Assembly (NCBI RefSeq): GCF_001427865.1
Contig: NZ_LMHH01000002.1
Span: 267,501-331,500 of the forward strand
DNA length: 64,000 nucleotides
Reading direction: 5' to 3'
Origin: Altererythrobacter sp. Root672
Lineage (GTDB): Bacteria > Pseudomonadota > Alphaproteobacteria > Sphingomonadales > Sphingomonadaceae
The notes beneath the pieces were generated by a model. The model was not told where the DNA came from and did not search any database. It was given only the letters and a program-made list of their open reading frames with translations. The position numbers and the translations under genes were made by a program. Shown here piece after piece: positions 1 through 9,663 of the stretch (its first letter is position 1; every line of letters begins with the position of its first letter).

Positions 1-1
1 G

Positions 2-790
2 GTGCAGAGCCAGTCCGACATCTTCATCGCCGGCCGCAGCTTCACTGCGCACGAACTTGGCCTCTATTCAGAATCGCTGTTCGTCGCGCTGATCCTAACG
101 GGTCGATTCCTGCCGCCCCTCAATGAAGTGGCGTTCCCGGCCTATGCCGAGCTTCTCAAGCAGGGGAAGCCGATTGGAGGCGCGTTCGTCTCTGGGGTGC
201 AGATGATCATCCTGGTCACCGCCCCTCTATATATAGGCTTGAGCCTTACGGCGGGGCCGCTGGTCGAGACAGTGTTCGGACCCAAGTGGCTGGAGATGAT
301 TCCGATTCTCTCCGGCCTGGCCCTGGCGATGCCGGCGATGGCGTTGCAGATCGTGTGCTCACCGGCGACCAACGCGCTCGGCAATCCGCGGCCCTACCTC
401 TACAGCAACATGGCAGGCGCGGTGATCATGCCGGCCTGCTTCATGGTCGGCGTGGCGGCAGGCGCGCAAGGGCTCGTTACCAGTTGGCAAGTCGCCGCGC
501 CGCTGCTGCTCGCCTTCACCCTGGCCATGACCTTGCCCAGAATCGGCGTTCGGCTGATCGATCTGGCCAGAGCATTGCTTCCTGCGATCGTCGGATGCGC
601 GCTCATGGCGCTGGCCGTCATCGTGCTCGCGCGCTTGATCGATCCGCTACCCGCGTTCGTGCGACTGGCCTTGCTCTCCGCTTTCGGGGGGACGGTCTAT
701 GGGGTCACGCTCTGGCTATTCTGGCCCGAAGTGGTGCGCCGCAATTGGGATATGATCGCCCGCAGCCGGACCCGCCAGACCGAGAGCTGA
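2..790 (+). CDS. Polysaccharide/oligosaccharide flippase, C-terminal part (5' end outside window)
   Basis: This is the C-terminal half of a multi-pass membrane protein that resembles the MOP/Wzx group of lipid-linked oligosaccharide flippases, which move polysaccharide building blocks across the inner membrane. About 262 residues are visible, with roughly six to seven hydrophobic segments and short charged loops, ending in a basic cytoplasmic tail (RSRTRQTES). Family members are usually 430-500 residues, so the reading frame almost certainly continues upstream of base 1; the GTG at base 2 is probably internal. The next gene starts 134 bases downstream on the same strand but is functionally unrelated. 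The family call is by overall character rather than a diagnostic motif. Confidence 0.7.
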   Translation: MQSQSDIFIAGRSFTAHELGLYSESLFVALILTGRFLPPLNEVAFPAYAELLKQGKPIGGAFVSGVQMIILVTAPLYIGLSLTAGPLVETVFGPKWLEMIPILSGLALAMPAMALQIVCSPATNALGNPRPYLYSNMAGAVIMPACFMVGVAAGAQGLVTSWQVAAPLLLAFTLAMTLPRIGVRLIDLARALLPAIVGCALMALAVIVLARLIDPLPAFVRLALLSAFGGTVYGVTLWLFWPEVVRRNWDMIARSRTRQTES

Positions 791-924
791 ATCTGCGCCA
801 GCAAGCCCAAGGCCGACAATTACAGGCCCGACTGATGATTCGCTTGGCACGCTTTGTGCTGAGTGGCTCGATATGGTATGGTGCTCAGGTCACTCGGTCT
901 CCTTGACCGGGTTGGGGAGAGAGA

Positions 925-1827
925 ATGGGCTGGCAACATCTAGCCGCTGCCGTAACGCTGGTCACTGGCCTGAGCGGAGCGTCCGCCCAGGATATCCCCG
1001 GCGATATCCCTGAAGTCGAGATCATCACCCTAGAGGACGAGCGCTACCGGCGCATGACCGTCCCGGTGACAATCGGCGAAAACGGGCCCTTCCAGTTCAT
1101 GATCGACACGGGTGCGCAAGCGACCGTCGTGTCGCGCGACCTGGCCGACCGCCTGCAATTGTTCGACCGCGACGAGGCGACGCTGGTCGGCATGGCCAGC
1201 CGCCGGCAGGTCGAGACGACACCGATCGAGAACGTGAGACTCGGGAGCCGGAACTTCTTCATCGAGAACGCCCCGGTGATCGAAGGCGAGCACATCGGTG
1301 GTGCCGATGGGATCCTCGGACTGGACAGCCTGCAGAACCAGCGTGTGTTGATCGACTTCATCAAGAAAGAGATGTCGGTTGCCGATGCCGCACAGCTCGG
1401 CGGCAACCGGGGCTTCGAGATTATCGTCAAAGCTCGCAGCAAGCTTGGCCAACTGATCATCACCAACGCGCGCCTCGATGGTATACCGGTGGCGGTGATC
1501 ATCGACACCGGCGCCCAAGGGAGCATCGGGAACCCGGCTCTTCAGGCGCGCATGCGCCGCGGGCGGCACCTGGGCGAGACTGAGCTGACCGACATCAATG
1601 GTGTGGCACTTGCAGGCACGATCCGCGTCGCGGGCGAGCTCGACCTGGGAAGGGCCAAGCTCTCGAACCTGGCGGTCATGTACGCGGACTCGCCGTCGTT
1701 CCATTCGCTCGGCCTGAGTGACAAGCCGGCATTGGTGCTCGGCATGTCGGAGCTAAAGCTGTTCAGGCGCGTGGCGATCGACTTCCAAACCCGCCGCGTC
1801 CTGTTCGACATACCGCGCGGCTCATAG
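925..1827 (+). CDS. Secreted two-domain retropepsin-like aspartic protease
   Basis: A 300-residue protein with a signal peptide (residues 1 to about 21, ending ASAQ) and two tandem retropepsin-type repeats. Each repeat carries the aspartyl-protease signature: FMIDTGAQATVVS with Asp61 and VIIDTGAQGSIGN with Asp194. Each also has the later Leu-Gly element (ILGLDSL near 130, VLGMSEL near 272) followed by a V-IDF strand. Two Asp-Thr-Gly motifs in one chain would let the protein form an active site without dimerising, unlike the single-repeat retroviral type. It is probably periplasmic. The substrate is unknown; this family is common and little studied in Sphingomonadales. GGGGAGAGAGA lies just before the ATG. 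Confidence 0.82.
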   Translation: MGWQHLAAAVTLVTGLSGASAQDIPGDIPEVEIITLEDERYRRMTVPVTIGENGPFQFMIDTGAQATVVSRDLADRLQLFDRDEATLVGMASRRQVETTPIENVRLGSRNFFIENAPVIEGEHIGGADGILGLDSLQNQRVLIDFIKKEMSVADAAQLGGNRGFEIIVKARSKLGQLIITNARLDGIPVAVIIDTGAQGSIGNPALQARMRRGRHLGETELTDINGVALAGTIRVAGELDLGRAKLSNLAVMYADSPSFHSLGLSDKPALVLGMSELKLFRRVAIDFQTRRVLFDIPRGS

Positions 1828-1882
1828 AGCCAATAGCATTTGTTCATTGCCGCGGGCCGTCAGTGGCCCCACCTGATGCGCG

Positions 1883-3721
1883 ATGAATAATTCGAACACC
1901 GCATCGGGAAATAACGCTTCGGAAGCGGCAAAAGACTGGGCCGGCTGGAACACTGTCCGCCGTTTCCTCCCTTACCTATGGCCGAAAGACCGCCCCGACC
2001 TGCGCTGGCGGATCGGCTGGGCGGGCTTCTTCGTGCTCATTGCCAAGATCGTCGTGCTGACGCTGCCGTTTGCTTATGCCGGCGCGATCGACGCGATGGC
2101 CGCACGCGGCGATGAGGCCATGTGGGTCGCGCTCGGCCTGGTCACGGCTTACGCCGCCGGGCGCCTGGCGACGGTGATCTTCGACAACCTCCGCAACATC
2201 ATTTTCGAACGCGTCGGCCAGGATGCCGTGCGCCAGCTGACCGAGGATGTGTTCGCGCGGCTCCACGGGCTGTCGCTGCGCTTCCATCTGAGCCGCCGTA
2301 CCGGCGAGGTGACCAAGATCGTCGAACGCGGGTCGAAGAGCATCAATACGATGGTCTACTTCCTGCTCTTCAACATTGCCCCGACCGCGGTCGAGATGGT
2401 GGTCGTGGCGGCCATCTTCTACGTCAAGTTCGGCTGGGAAGTGGTGCTGGCGACGGCAGTAACGGTTGCTTCCTATATCTGGGTGACGCGCGCGATCACC
2501 GAGTGGCGTACCAAGCTGCGCATGCAGATGAACGACCTCGACGGGCTGGCGCTGGCCCGCGCGGTCGACTCGCTGCTGAACTACGAGACGGTCAAATACT
2601 TCGGCGCCGAGAAGCGCGAACTGGAACGCTTCGGTTCGGCCACGCGCGCCTATGCCGAGGCCGCGATCAAGAGCGAGAACTCGCTCGGCCTGCTCAACAT
2701 TGCCCAGGCCGTCATCATGAACCTGATGATGGGCGGCGCGATGGCCTTCACGGTCTGGGGCTGGCACGAGGGCAGGCTTAGCGTCGGCTCGCTGGTGCTG
2801 ATCAACACCTACCTGATGCAGCTGTTCCGCCCGCTCGACATGCTTGGCTGGGTCTATCGCACCATCCGCCAGGGCCTGATCGACATGGCCCAGATGTTCC
2901 GCCTGATCGATACACAGATCGAAGTGAAGGACGTTCCGGGAGCTCCAGCGCTGGTCGTGCACCGTCCGACTGTGGCGTTCGACAACGTCGTCTTCGGTTA
3001 CGAGCCCGACCGCGAGATCCTCCACGGCCTGAGCTTCGAAGTCCCGTCCGGTGAACACGTGGCGATCGTCGGTCCGTCCGGTGCCGGCAAATCGACCATC
3101 GGCCGTCTGCTATTCCGCTTCTACGACCCTTGGTCGGGCCGCATTCTCATCGACGGGCAGGATATTGCCGAAGTGACGCAGGAGAGCCTGCGCGCCCAGC
3201 TCGGCATCGTCCCGCAGGACAGCGTGCTGTTCAACGACACGATCGGCTACAATATCGCCTATGGCCGCGACGGGGCGAGCCAGGAGCTTGTGGCGGCCGC
3301 GGCCCGCGATGCGGCGATCCTGCCGTTCATCGAGATGCTGCCGCAGGGCTTCAACACCGAAGTCGGCGAACGCGGTCTCAAGCTTTCCGGTGGCGAGAAG
3401 CAGCGCGTCGCCATCGCCCGGACCTTGCTCAAGAACCCGCCGATCCTGCTGCTGGACGAAGCAACCAGTGCGCTCGATACCCGCACGGAGCAGGACATCC
3501 TGGCGACTCTGCACCGCGTGTCCGAACATCGCACCAGCATCGCGATCGCCCACCGGCTTTCGACCATTGCCGATGCCGATACGATCCTCGTGCTCGATCA
3601 CGGCCGACTGGCCGAAAGCGGCTCGCACTCCGATCTCCTGCGGCTCGACGGACTCTATGCCGAGATGTGGAACCGCCAGCTCTCCGAGCGCGAGGAGGCA
3701 CTGGAGGAAGCGGCGGAATGA
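1883..3721 (+). CDS. ATM1/HMT1-type ABC exporter (fused permease and ATPase)
   Basis: A 612-residue half-transporter. Residues about 40-335 form a six-helix exporter domain and about 365-600 the nucleotide-binding domain. Walker A is GPSGAGKST (near 396), the signature motif is LSGGEKQRVAIA (near 502) and Walker B with the D-loop is ILLLDEATSALD (near 522). Length, the VGQDAVRQLTEDVFARLH stretch and the NYETVKYFG element match the ATM1/HMT1 group, which exports glutathione-linked sulfur, persulfide or heavy-metal conjugates. It would work as a homodimer in the inner membrane. It stands alone between a protease and a cytochrome gene, so context does not identify the substrate. Confidence 0.87.
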   Translation: MNNSNTASGNNASEAAKDWAGWNTVRRFLPYLWPKDRPDLRWRIGWAGFFVLIAKIVVLTLPFAYAGAIDAMAARGDEAMWVALGLVTAYAAGRLATVIFDNLRNIIFERVGQDAVRQLTEDVFARLHGLSLRFHLSRRTGEVTKIVERGSKSINTMVYFLLFNIAPTAVEMVVVAAIFYVKFGWEVVLATAVTVASYIWVTRAITEWRTKLRMQMNDLDGLALARAVDSLLNYETVKYFGAEKRELERFGSATRAYAEAAIKSENSLGLLNIAQAVIMNLMMGGAMAFTVWGWHEGRLSVGSLVLINTYLMQLFRPLDMLGWVYRTIRQGLIDMAQMFRLIDTQIEVKDVPGAPALVVHRPTVAFDNVVFGYEPDREILHGLSFEVPSGEHVAIVGPSGAGKSTIGRLLFRFYDPWSGRILIDGQDIAEVTQESLRAQLGIVPQDSVLFNDTIGYNIAYGRDGASQELVAAAARDAAILPFIEMLPQGFNTEVGERGLKLSGGEKQRVAIARTLLKNPPILLLDEATSALDTRTEQDILATLHRVSEHRTSIAIAHRLSTIADADTILVLDHGRLAESGSHSDLLRLDGLYAEMWNRQLSEREEALEEAAE

Positions 3722-3796
3722 GTGCTCAAATATGCTAAGGGAATCAGCGCAAGTTTGAGAAGAATCAACGACGCTGGCAGCAACAGGGACCATCGC

Positions 3797-4318
3797 ATGG
3801 CCATGATCAGACTCCCCACTCTCGTCGTATCGGGCGCACTGGCGTTCGTGGCCGTAACCGCCGTTGCCCAGGATCCTACGATCACGAACGTGCGGATCGC
3901 GATGACCCAGAACGTCAATCCTTCGATGTTGGCGATCTGGGACGTCACCAACAACGCGATGGACGATGATGGCGCGCTCGACGCAGCCAAGATGGACGAC
4001 GCGAAGTTCGACAGCCTCGTCTATTCCGCGGGACGTCTTGCCGAAGCCGGCAGGACGATGGCGACATGGCAAAGCCCGGTCGCCGCTGGCCCCAACAACC
4101 GGACCGTAAGTGAAGACCAGGTGTCGATGGACCACGTCCAGCACCAGCTTGGCGCCAATCCTGCCGGCTTCCGGGAGAAGGCCGTCGCCTTTGCCGAACA
4201 TTCGGAGAAACTGGTCGCCGCAGCCAAGGCGCGCGACGTTACCGCCACAGGCAACCTGGTGAGCGAAATGGACGCTGTGTGCGAGGCTTGCCATGCGCAG
4301 TACTGGTACGGTGAATAG
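3797..4318 (+). CDS. Periplasmic c-type cytochrome with C-terminal haem site (c556/c'-like)
   Basis: A protein of about 174 residues with a signal peptide (MAMIRLPTLVVSG... to AVAQ) and a single haem attachment motif, CEACH, eleven residues before the end (VCEACHAQYWYGE). A CXXCH at the extreme C terminus after a helical domain is typical of class II cytochromes such as c556 and c'. The open frame extends upstream, but the ATG at 3797 (or 3803) puts the signal sequence at the N terminus and is preferred. Two small membrane proteins follow within 50 bases on the same strand, suggesting a three-gene electron-transfer unit, although the redox partner is unknown. Confidence 0.78.
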   Translation: MAMIRLPTLVVSGALAFVAVTAVAQDPTITNVRIAMTQNVNPSMLAIWDVTNNAMDDDGALDAAKMDDAKFDSLVYSAGRLAEAGRTMATWQSPVAAGPNNRTVSEDQVSMDHVQHQLGANPAGFREKAVAFAEHSEKLVAAAKARDVTATGNLVSEMDAVCEACHAQYWYGE

Positions 4319-4367
4319 CTAGCTGGCCATCATCGCCCTGGCGTGGCAATCTGCGCCTGGGGGATAA

Positions 4368-4859
4368 ATGGGCGCTCTACGCTGGATGGAGGAAACGCAG
4401 CTTTCCGCTTTCGTGCGGGAGGATTTCTACGCCTACTTCGTCCTGCTGATCTTCCACGCGCTGGGAATGGCCTTCCTGGTCGGCGGCGGAGTGGCGATCT
4501 CGTTGCGGGTTCTGGGTGTCGCATCGGGCGCGCGGCTGGAACGGTTTGCCGGGTTCGTTCCGTGGATGTGGGTGGGCGCGACGATGGCGGTCGTCTCGGG
4601 CCTCGGCCTGCTGGCGGGCTATCCAGCCAAGGCGCTCACCAACTGGATCTTCGCACTTAAGTTCGTCTGCCTGATCTCAGCGGCGCTGATGGTCCGCGCT
4701 ATTGCCCGCGAGGTCTTCCCTGCGGCTGCCGCGGGTTCCCCTTTGCCGAGGAATGCCCGCCTGCTTGCCGCGGGTTCACTCGCGCTGTGGCTGGCTGGCG
4801 TCGCTTGCGGCAAGCTGCTGCTCTACACCAACACCATGCTGTTCACGACGGACCCATGA
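4368..4859 (+). CDS. Small four-helix membrane protein, unknown function (paralogue of next gene)
   Basis: A 163-residue integral membrane protein with about four hydrophobic helices. The first helix contains a His in a conserved-looking setting (LLIFHALGMAFLVGGG) and is followed by an Arg-Leu-rich loop. The same layout occurs in the next protein (IVHFFGICLLFG followed by DLRMIGFVRG), so the two look like paralogues. Histidines inside membrane helices could be haem b ligands, which would fit the cytochrome c gene 49 bases upstream, but this is inference. The gene overlaps the next by four bases (ATGA), which argues for translational coupling. I recognise no named family with certainty. Confidence 0.65.
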   Translation: MGALRWMEETQLSAFVREDFYAYFVLLIFHALGMAFLVGGGVAISLRVLGVASGARLERFAGFVPWMWVGATMAVVSGLGLLAGYPAKALTNWIFALKFVCLISAALMVRAIAREVFPAAAAGSPLPRNARLLAAGSLALWLAGVACGKLLLYTNTMLFTTDP

Positions 4860-5398
4860 CCGGGCTCCCGAACGATCCGATCTTCGATCCCGTCGGTATC
4901 GTCATCTGGGCGATCGACAGCGGCTTCTATGACCTGATGAACTCCGCGTGGGGATGGCCGATCGCGGAGATCGTCCACTTCTTCGGCATCTGCCTGCTGT
5001 TTGGCACAGTCGGGATGTTCGACCTGAGGATGATCGGCTTCGTTCGCGGGATCTCCCTGTCGGCGCTGCACCGACTGGTCCCGTTCGGCGTGTTCGGCTT
5101 CCTGCTTTGCGCTGCGACCGGCTTCCTTTTCGTTGTCTCCGCGCCCGACCAGTACATTTATAATCCGGCGTGGCAGCTGAAGATGGCTCTGCTCGGCCTT
5201 GCCGGCCTCAACATGGTGCTGTTCTACCTGACGACCTCGCGAAGGGTCGCCCTCCTTGGTCCAGACGATTCGCCACCGAACGCGGCAAGGGTATTTGCTG
5301 CCGTCTCCCTGCTGAGCTGGATGGGTATTATCACGGCAGGACGTGTAATCACCGCCTTCCGACCGCCTAGCTGGTTCTGGTGCGCGTGGTGCGGCTAA
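4856..5398 (+). CDS. Small membrane protein, unknown function (paralogue of preceding gene)
   Basis: A 180-residue protein with four to five predicted membrane helices, beginning at an ATG that overlaps the stop of the previous gene. Residues about 35-60 hold IVHFFGICLLFGTVGMFDLR, matching the His-Gly-Leu-Phe pattern of its neighbour. Another His lies in the next segment (LSALHRLVPFG). The C terminus is rich in Trp and Cys (SWFWCAWCG). With the upstream cytochrome c and sister membrane protein it may form a membrane-bound haem or quinone complex. Longer upstream starts exist in frame but would bury the ATGA junction. Function is not established. Confidence 0.65.
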   Translation: MTGLPNDPIFDPVGIVIWAIDSGFYDLMNSAWGWPIAEIVHFFGICLLFGTVGMFDLRMIGFVRGISLSALHRLVPFGVFGFLLCAATGFLFVVSAPDQYIYNPAWQLKMALLGLAGLNMVLFYLTTSRRVALLGPDDSPPNAARVFAAVSLLSWMGIITAGRVITAFRPPSWFWCAWCG

Positions 5399-5554
5399 GG
5401 GTGTAGTCGCCGGTTCGACCGTTCGAGTTGGAAAGTCGAGATCCGCGAAGTTCGCGCTCCGGTGACACAATTTACTACACTTTTCGGATTGCAGTCCGCA
5501 TGGGCATCCCCTCCACATGCCGAACGCAAATAGCGAGAATAGCGGCCTTATCAC

Positions 5555-7045
5555 GTGAGTCGGCCTCAAGAACCGCGCGGACTTACAGACCGCAACCTGG
5601 CTGCTGGAGTCGCCCTTGTCGGCCAACTTCAGCCGGCGCTCCAACAACAGGACCGCGCCAGGATTGTCGATCTCGTTCGACAGCTCATCGAGCTCGGCGC
5701 GCCCCTCGGCGCACAGTGGGAATCGCTCGCGCAGATCGTAGCCGACAAGGGTGAGCTTCAACTCGCTCGCAAAGCTGTCGACTTATTCGTCGAAGCTTCC
5801 GGCCGAAGTGACCTCGCGCAGTACAAGAAAGTGGCCCTGCTCGGGCAGTGGGAGGCAACGGGCGAAGCGCGTGACTTGATGTGGTCACTACCAGACGACG
5901 CACCGAACTCGACGGCCAACGCCTACACCCGGGGCATGATCCTGCTCAATCTCGGCAAGACCGAGGAAGGTCGGGAATATCTCGATCGCGTAGTGAAGGC
6001 GCGACCCGACTTGGGGTCGCCATGGCTGATGCTGGCGACGTCGGCCGACCTCGCGCGCGAGGGGGAGCTTGCCGAACGCGTCATCGCTGCCGAGCCCGGC
6101 ATGGAGGACGCCAGACCAGCAGAGCGAGCTCCCTATTTTTACGCGCTGGGCAAGACTTATGCCGACCGCGGCGATCATCCGCGCGCCTTCGCCGCCTTTG
6201 ACCGTGGAGCCCGCGAGATGAAATCCGGGCAAAGCTACAGCCGCCAACAGGATCAGCTGCTCGCCCACCAAGCAATTGACGGTTTTGACGCCGAACGGAT
6301 TGCCGCCGTTTCGCGCCTGCAGAGCGAGCCGACAGCCAAGACGATCTTCGTCACCGGCTTGCCGCGGTCGGGCACGACTTTGGTGCAGCAGATTCTGACC
6401 AGCCATAGCGCCGTCTCTGGGGGCGCGGAAATCAACCGGCAGGGCTTGTTGGCAATCGAGGTCGGCGGCGTGTCCTATTCCGCGCTCAAGACATACCTCG
6501 AGAAGGCGGACCCACCATCGGCGGCCCGGCTGTGGCATCACTGGATGGAGGAGCGCTTCCCGGGCGCCGGGCGTCTTGTCGACAAGACGATCGACGCCAG
6601 CCGCGTCCTGGGCTTGGTCGCCGCGCTACTCCCCGAAGCCCCGCTGATCTGGATGACGCGCGACCCGCTCGACCAGGCCTGGTCGTGTTTTCGCACCAAC
6701 TTCTCCGCGGGCGCTATCCCGTGGAGCTATGACCAACAGGACATCGCGTTTCACTTTCAACTCGAGAACCAGTTGCGAACGCGATGGCAGAATATCCTGG
6801 GCGATCGGTTGCTGGTGGTTCCCTATGAAGCGCTGGTAGCGGACCCCGAGCCCTGGACCCGTCGCCTCATGACGCACTGTGGGCTGGACATCGAGCCGCA
6901 AGTGTTCGCGCCGCACAAGAATGAAGGACCGGTGGCGACGTCCAGCATGATGCAGGTCCGCCGCCCGATCAATCGCGACGGGATCGGTTCAGCCGACCCC
7001 TATCGCTCATTCCTCGAACCGTTCGTCGAAGCCTACTACGGCTAG
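5555..7045 (+). CDS. TPR-domain sulfotransferase
   Basis: A 496-residue protein. The N-terminal half (about 15-245) is helical and repeats in the TPR manner ([39 protein letters not shown]). The C-terminal half is a PAPS-dependent sulfotransferase: [17 protein letters not shown] near 265-281 is the 5'-phosphosulfate loop and the later [18 protein letters not shown] the 3'-phosphate-binding segment. It should transfer sulfate from PAPS to an unknown acceptor, with the TPRs likely holding the substrate or a partner. The start is a GTG whose last two bases belong to the TGA of a 13-codon frame beginning with ATG at 5517, so weak coupling is possible. Its stop overlaps hslU, which converges on it. 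Confidence 0.82.
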   Translation: MSRPQEPRGLTDRNLAAGVALVGQLQPALQQQDRARIVDLVRQLIELGAPLGAQWESLAQIVADKGELQLARKAVDLFVEASGRSDLAQYKKVALLGQWEATGEARDLMWSLPDDAPNSTANAYTRGMILLNLGKTEEGREYLDRVVKARPDLGSPWLMLATSADLAREGELAERVIAAEPGMEDARPAERAPYFYALGKTYADRGDHPRAFAAFDRGAREMKSGQSYSRQQDQLLAHQAIDGFDAERIAAVSRLQSEPTAKTIFVTGLPRSGTTLVQQILTSHSAVSGGAEINRQGLLAIEVGGVSYSALKTYLEKADPPSAARLWHHWMEERFPGAGRLVDKTIDASRVLGLVAALLPEAPLIWMTRDPLDQAWSCFRTNFSAGAIPWSYDQQDIAFHFQLENQLRTRWQNILGDRLLVVPYEALVADPEPWTRRLMTHCGLDIEPQVFAPHKNEGPVATSSMMQVRRPINRDGIGSADPYRSFLEPFVEAYYG

Positions 7046-8343
7046 AGCACGTACTTGCTGAGGTCGGCGTCCTGCGCGAGCACGGCCAGTCGCTCGCGGA
7101 CATAGCCAGCGTCGATCACGACCGAATCGCCCTGGCGGTCCTCGGCCTCGAAGCTGAGATCCTCGAACAGCTTCTCCATCACCGTCTGCAAGCGCCGGGC
7201 ACCGATGTTCTCGATGGTCTCGTTCACTTGCGCGGCAATGCGGGCGATTTCGCGGATCGCATCGGGCGTGACGTCGACGGTGACCTTTTCGGTCCCGAGC
7301 AACGCGCGGTACTGCTGGACAAGGTTCGCGCGGGTGTCCGACAGGATGGCAACGAAGTCCTCCTCGGTCAGCGCCTTCAGCTCAACACGAATCGGCAGGC
7401 GGCCCTGGAGTTCGGGCAGCATGTCCGAAGGCTTGGCGATGTGGAACGCGCCGCTGCCGATGAACAGCACGTGGTCGGTCTTCATCGGGCCATACTTGGT
7501 AGCGACCGTGGTACCCTCGATCAGCGGCAGCAGGTCGCGCTGCACACCCTCGCGGCTGACCGATCCGCCCCTGACGTCAGAGACGGCGATCTTGTCGATC
7601 TCGTCTAGGAAGACGATCCCGTTCGCTTCCGCATTGGCGAGCGCGACGCGGGCGACGTCGTCCTGGTCCATGCGCTTTTCAGCTTCCTCGTCGACCAGCT
7701 TGTCCCAGGCGTCGGGCACCTTGAGCTTGCGGCGCTTGAGGTTCTGCTTGCCGAACGCCTTGCCCATCATCTCGCTGAGATTGATCATGCCGACGTTGCC
7801 ACCCATGCCGGGCAGCTCGAACGAGCTCTGCGGAGCATCCTCGACTTCGACCTCGACTTCGACGTCGTTCATCGCGTTCTCGACGATGCGCAGGCGAAAG
7901 CTCTCGCGCGTCGCCTCACTGGCATTTTCGCCGACAAGCGCCTTGAGCAGCCGGTCCATCGCCGCCTTGCTCGCCGATTCACGCACCGCCTCGCGCCGGC
8001 GGTCCTTTTCCAGCCGGATGGCCTCCTCTGCCAGGTCGCGGGCGATCTGCTCCACATCGCGGCCGACGTAGCCGACCTCGGTGAACTTGGTCGCTTCCAC
8101 CTTCACGAAGGGAGCATCGGCCAACTTGGCCAGGCGCCGGCTGATCTCGGTCTTGCCGCAGCCCGTGGGCCCGATCATCAGGATGTTCTTCGGCGTCACC
8201 TCGTCGCGCAGTTCGGGTGAGAGGCGCTGGCGGCGCCAACGGTTGCGCAGCGCCACGGCGACTGCGCGCTTGGCTTCGGCCTGGCCGATGATGTGTTCGT
8301 CCAATGCCGCGACTATCGCCTTAGGGGTCAGGTGATCGTTCAT
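7042..8343 (-). CDS. hslU: ATP-dependent protease ATPase subunit HslU
   Basis: A 433-residue AAA+ unfoldase that feeds proteins to the HslV peptidase. It has Walker A GPTGCGKT (58-65), Walker B FLDEIDKI, a sensor region ([15 protein letters not shown]) and the C-terminal tail DLSKYVL that docks into HslV. The frame continues upstream, but homologues begin at [11 protein letters not shown], so the ATG at 8343 is chosen. hslV lies upstream on the same strand, separated by about 105 bases filled with a palindromic repeat. That gap is larger than in most hslVU operons. Downstream it meets the sulfotransferase gene with a four-base convergent overlap. Confidence 0.96.
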   Translation of the reverse strand: MNDHLTPKAIVAALDEHIIGQAEAKRAVAVALRNRWRRQRLSPELRDEVTPKNILMIGPTGCGKTEISRRLAKLADAPFVKVEATKFTEVGYVGRDVEQIARDLAEEAIRLEKDRRREAVRESASKAAMDRLLKALVGENASEATRESFRLRIVENAMNDVEVEVEVEDAPQSSFELPGMGGNVGMINLSEMMGKAFGKQNLKRRKLKVPDAWDKLVDEEAEKRMDQDDVARVALANAEANGIVFLDEIDKIAVSDVRGGSVSREGVQRDLLPLIEGTTVATKYGPMKTDHVLFIGSGAFHIAKPSDMLPELQGRLPIRVELKALTEEDFVAILSDTRANLVQQYRALLGTEKVTVDVTPDAIREIARIAAQVNETIENIGARRLQTVMEKLFEDLSFEAEDRQGDSVVIDAGYVRERLAVLAQDADLSKYVL

Positions 8344-8356
8344 TTGTTCCTCAGTC

Positions 8357-8445
8357 CCCCTCCCGCTTGCAGGAGGGGCTAGGTGTGGGTGAGTCTGAGG
8401 ATGAGCAAGTGGGCCCATCCCCGGCCCCTCCGGCAAACGGGAGGG
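8357..8445. repeat. Pair of GC-rich stem-loops in the hslV-hslU gap
   Basis: Two stem-loops flank a short spacer. The first pairs CCCCTCC (8357-8363) with GGAGGGG (8372-8378) around GCTTGCA-type loop bases. The second pairs CCCTCC (8426-8431) with GGAGGG (8440-8445). The two halves also look like mutual inverted copies (AGGTGTGGGTGAG against GGGCCCATCCCC), as in the dispersed REP-like elements common in sphingomonads. It could trim or attenuate transcription between hslV and hslU. Confidence 0.6.
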
Positions 8446-8448
8446 AAG

Positions 8449-9009
8449 CTAGATGGTTTCGACCGTCACGCGGTCATTGGTGAACACGCATATCTCGGCA
8501 GCGACCGCCATGGCCTTGCGGGCGATTGTTTCGGCATCGTCTTCATAGTCCGCGAGCGCGCGGGCGGCAGACAAGGCGTAGTTACCGCCCGATCCGATCG
8601 CAGCGATGCCGCCTTCGGGTTCGAGCACGTCGCCATTGCCGGTGAGCACCAGCAGCGTGTCCTTGTCGGCCACGATCATCAGCGCTTCGAGGTTGCGGAG
8701 ATACTTGTCGGTCCGCCAGTCCTTGGCGAGCTCGACCGCCGCGCGCAGCAGCTGGCCGGAATATTGCTCGAGCTTCTTTTCGAGCCGTTCGAACAGGGTG
8801 AAGGCGTCGGCGGTGGCACCGGCGAAACCGGCGATGACCTTCCCGCCTTCGCCGATCCGGCGGACCTTGCGGGCGTTCGGCTTCATCACCGTGTTGCCCA
8901 TGGAAATCTGGCCGTCACCGGCGATGACGGTCTTGCCGCCCCTGCTGACGCCAATGATGGTAGTGCCGTGCCACTGGATAAGGCCGTGGCGTCCCTCTCT
9001 ATCGTCCAT
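8449..9009 (-). CDS. hslV: ATP-dependent protease peptidase subunit HslV
   Basis: A 186-residue proteasome-beta-like threonine protease that forms a dodecamer capped by HslU. The short propeptide ends at His14-Gly15 and the catalytic Thr16 opens the mature chain ([11 protein letters not shown]). Typical internal landmarks are present: [25 protein letters not shown] and [16 protein letters not shown]. The ATG at 9009 matches family N termini; a longer in-frame start at 9045 would add twelve unrelated residues. The peptidase gene precedes the ATPase gene as usual. Confidence 0.96.
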   Translation of the reverse strand: MDDREGRHGLIQWHGTTIIGVSRGGKTVIAGDGQISMGNTVMKPNARKVRRIGEGGKVIAGFAGATADAFTLFERLEKKLEQYSGQLLRAAVELAKDWRTDKYLRNLEALMIVADKDTLLVLTGNGDVLEPEGGIAAIGSGGNYALSAARALADYEDDAETIARKAMAVAAEICVFTNDRVTVETI

Positions 9010-9066
9010 GGACGAAGATATGGGCGAGACCTGGCGGCGCTTCAAGCGAGCGCCGCTGTACTCGGC

Positions 9067-9540
9067 TCAGTTGTTGCCGCCGCCACCGCCGCCGGTGGCC
9101 GCGCCGCCCATGCCGACCTGGCCGATGTTGCCGAACAGGTCCTCAAGGAACCCGCGCTCGCGCCCGAGCGTCGGGGTCTTGGCATCGTCGGGGTTGAGAT
9201 AAGCGACTTCGTCCAGCCCGCTGCGCTTCACTTCGATGACGTTACCGGTCTCGTCGAAACGGACGGCGGTCACCGAATGTTCGGCAATCCTCGGGGTGCC
9301 GAAAGGCTTCTGCATGGTGGTGCTGGAGATGTAGAACCACACCGGATCGCCGTACTCGCTCTGCAAGCTCGGCCGCCCCAGCGTGCGCTCAACCGACTGG
9401 CGGTTGTCGATGCCGGGTTGGACGGATTGCAGCAGCACCTCGTCGTTGAGGTAGCCGCGGTGCGTCGCGATCGAATTGATGCATCCACTCGTGAGCACGG
9501 ATGCCCCCAGAATTATCCCGATGCGCCACTTACCCGCCAT
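9067..9540 (-). CDS. bamE: Outer membrane assembly lipoprotein BamE (SmpA/OmlA family)
   Basis: A 157-residue predicted lipoprotein with lipobox LTSGC (Cys20), a BamE core and a Gly-rich tail (MGGAATGGGGGGNN). The core shows the family pattern: a loop ending with R-Q-S-V-E (NRQSVERTLGRPSLQ), then DPVWFYISS and a V-RFDETGNV-EV strand. BamE is a peripheral part of the BAM complex that folds outer-membrane beta-barrels. It lies just upstream of hslV on the same strand and divergent from the bc1 chaperone gene. The poly-Gly tail is longer than in enteric BamE. Confidence 0.88.
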   Translation of the reverse strand: MAGKWRIGIILGASVLTSGCINSIATHRGYLNDEVLLQSVQPGIDNRQSVERTLGRPSLQSEYGDPVWFYISSTTMQKPFGTPRIAEHSVTAVRFDETGNVIEVKRSGLDEVAYLNPDDAKTPTLGRERGFLEDLFGNIGQVGMGGAATGGGGGGNN

Positions 9541-9663
9541 TCCTCGACTTCTCCGCTTCGGGTCACTATCTGGGCCGGAGCCTTACGGGCTCCCGCTTCG
9601 TCAAGCAATGGCGGGTGCGGCCGGCCCATTGAATAACCGCTGAACGAATGGCTTTAGTCCCCC

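Noticed and set aside
8383-9636. 417-codon plus-strand open frame
   Set aside because: Shadow of hslV and bamE, which have complete family motifs on the minus strand.
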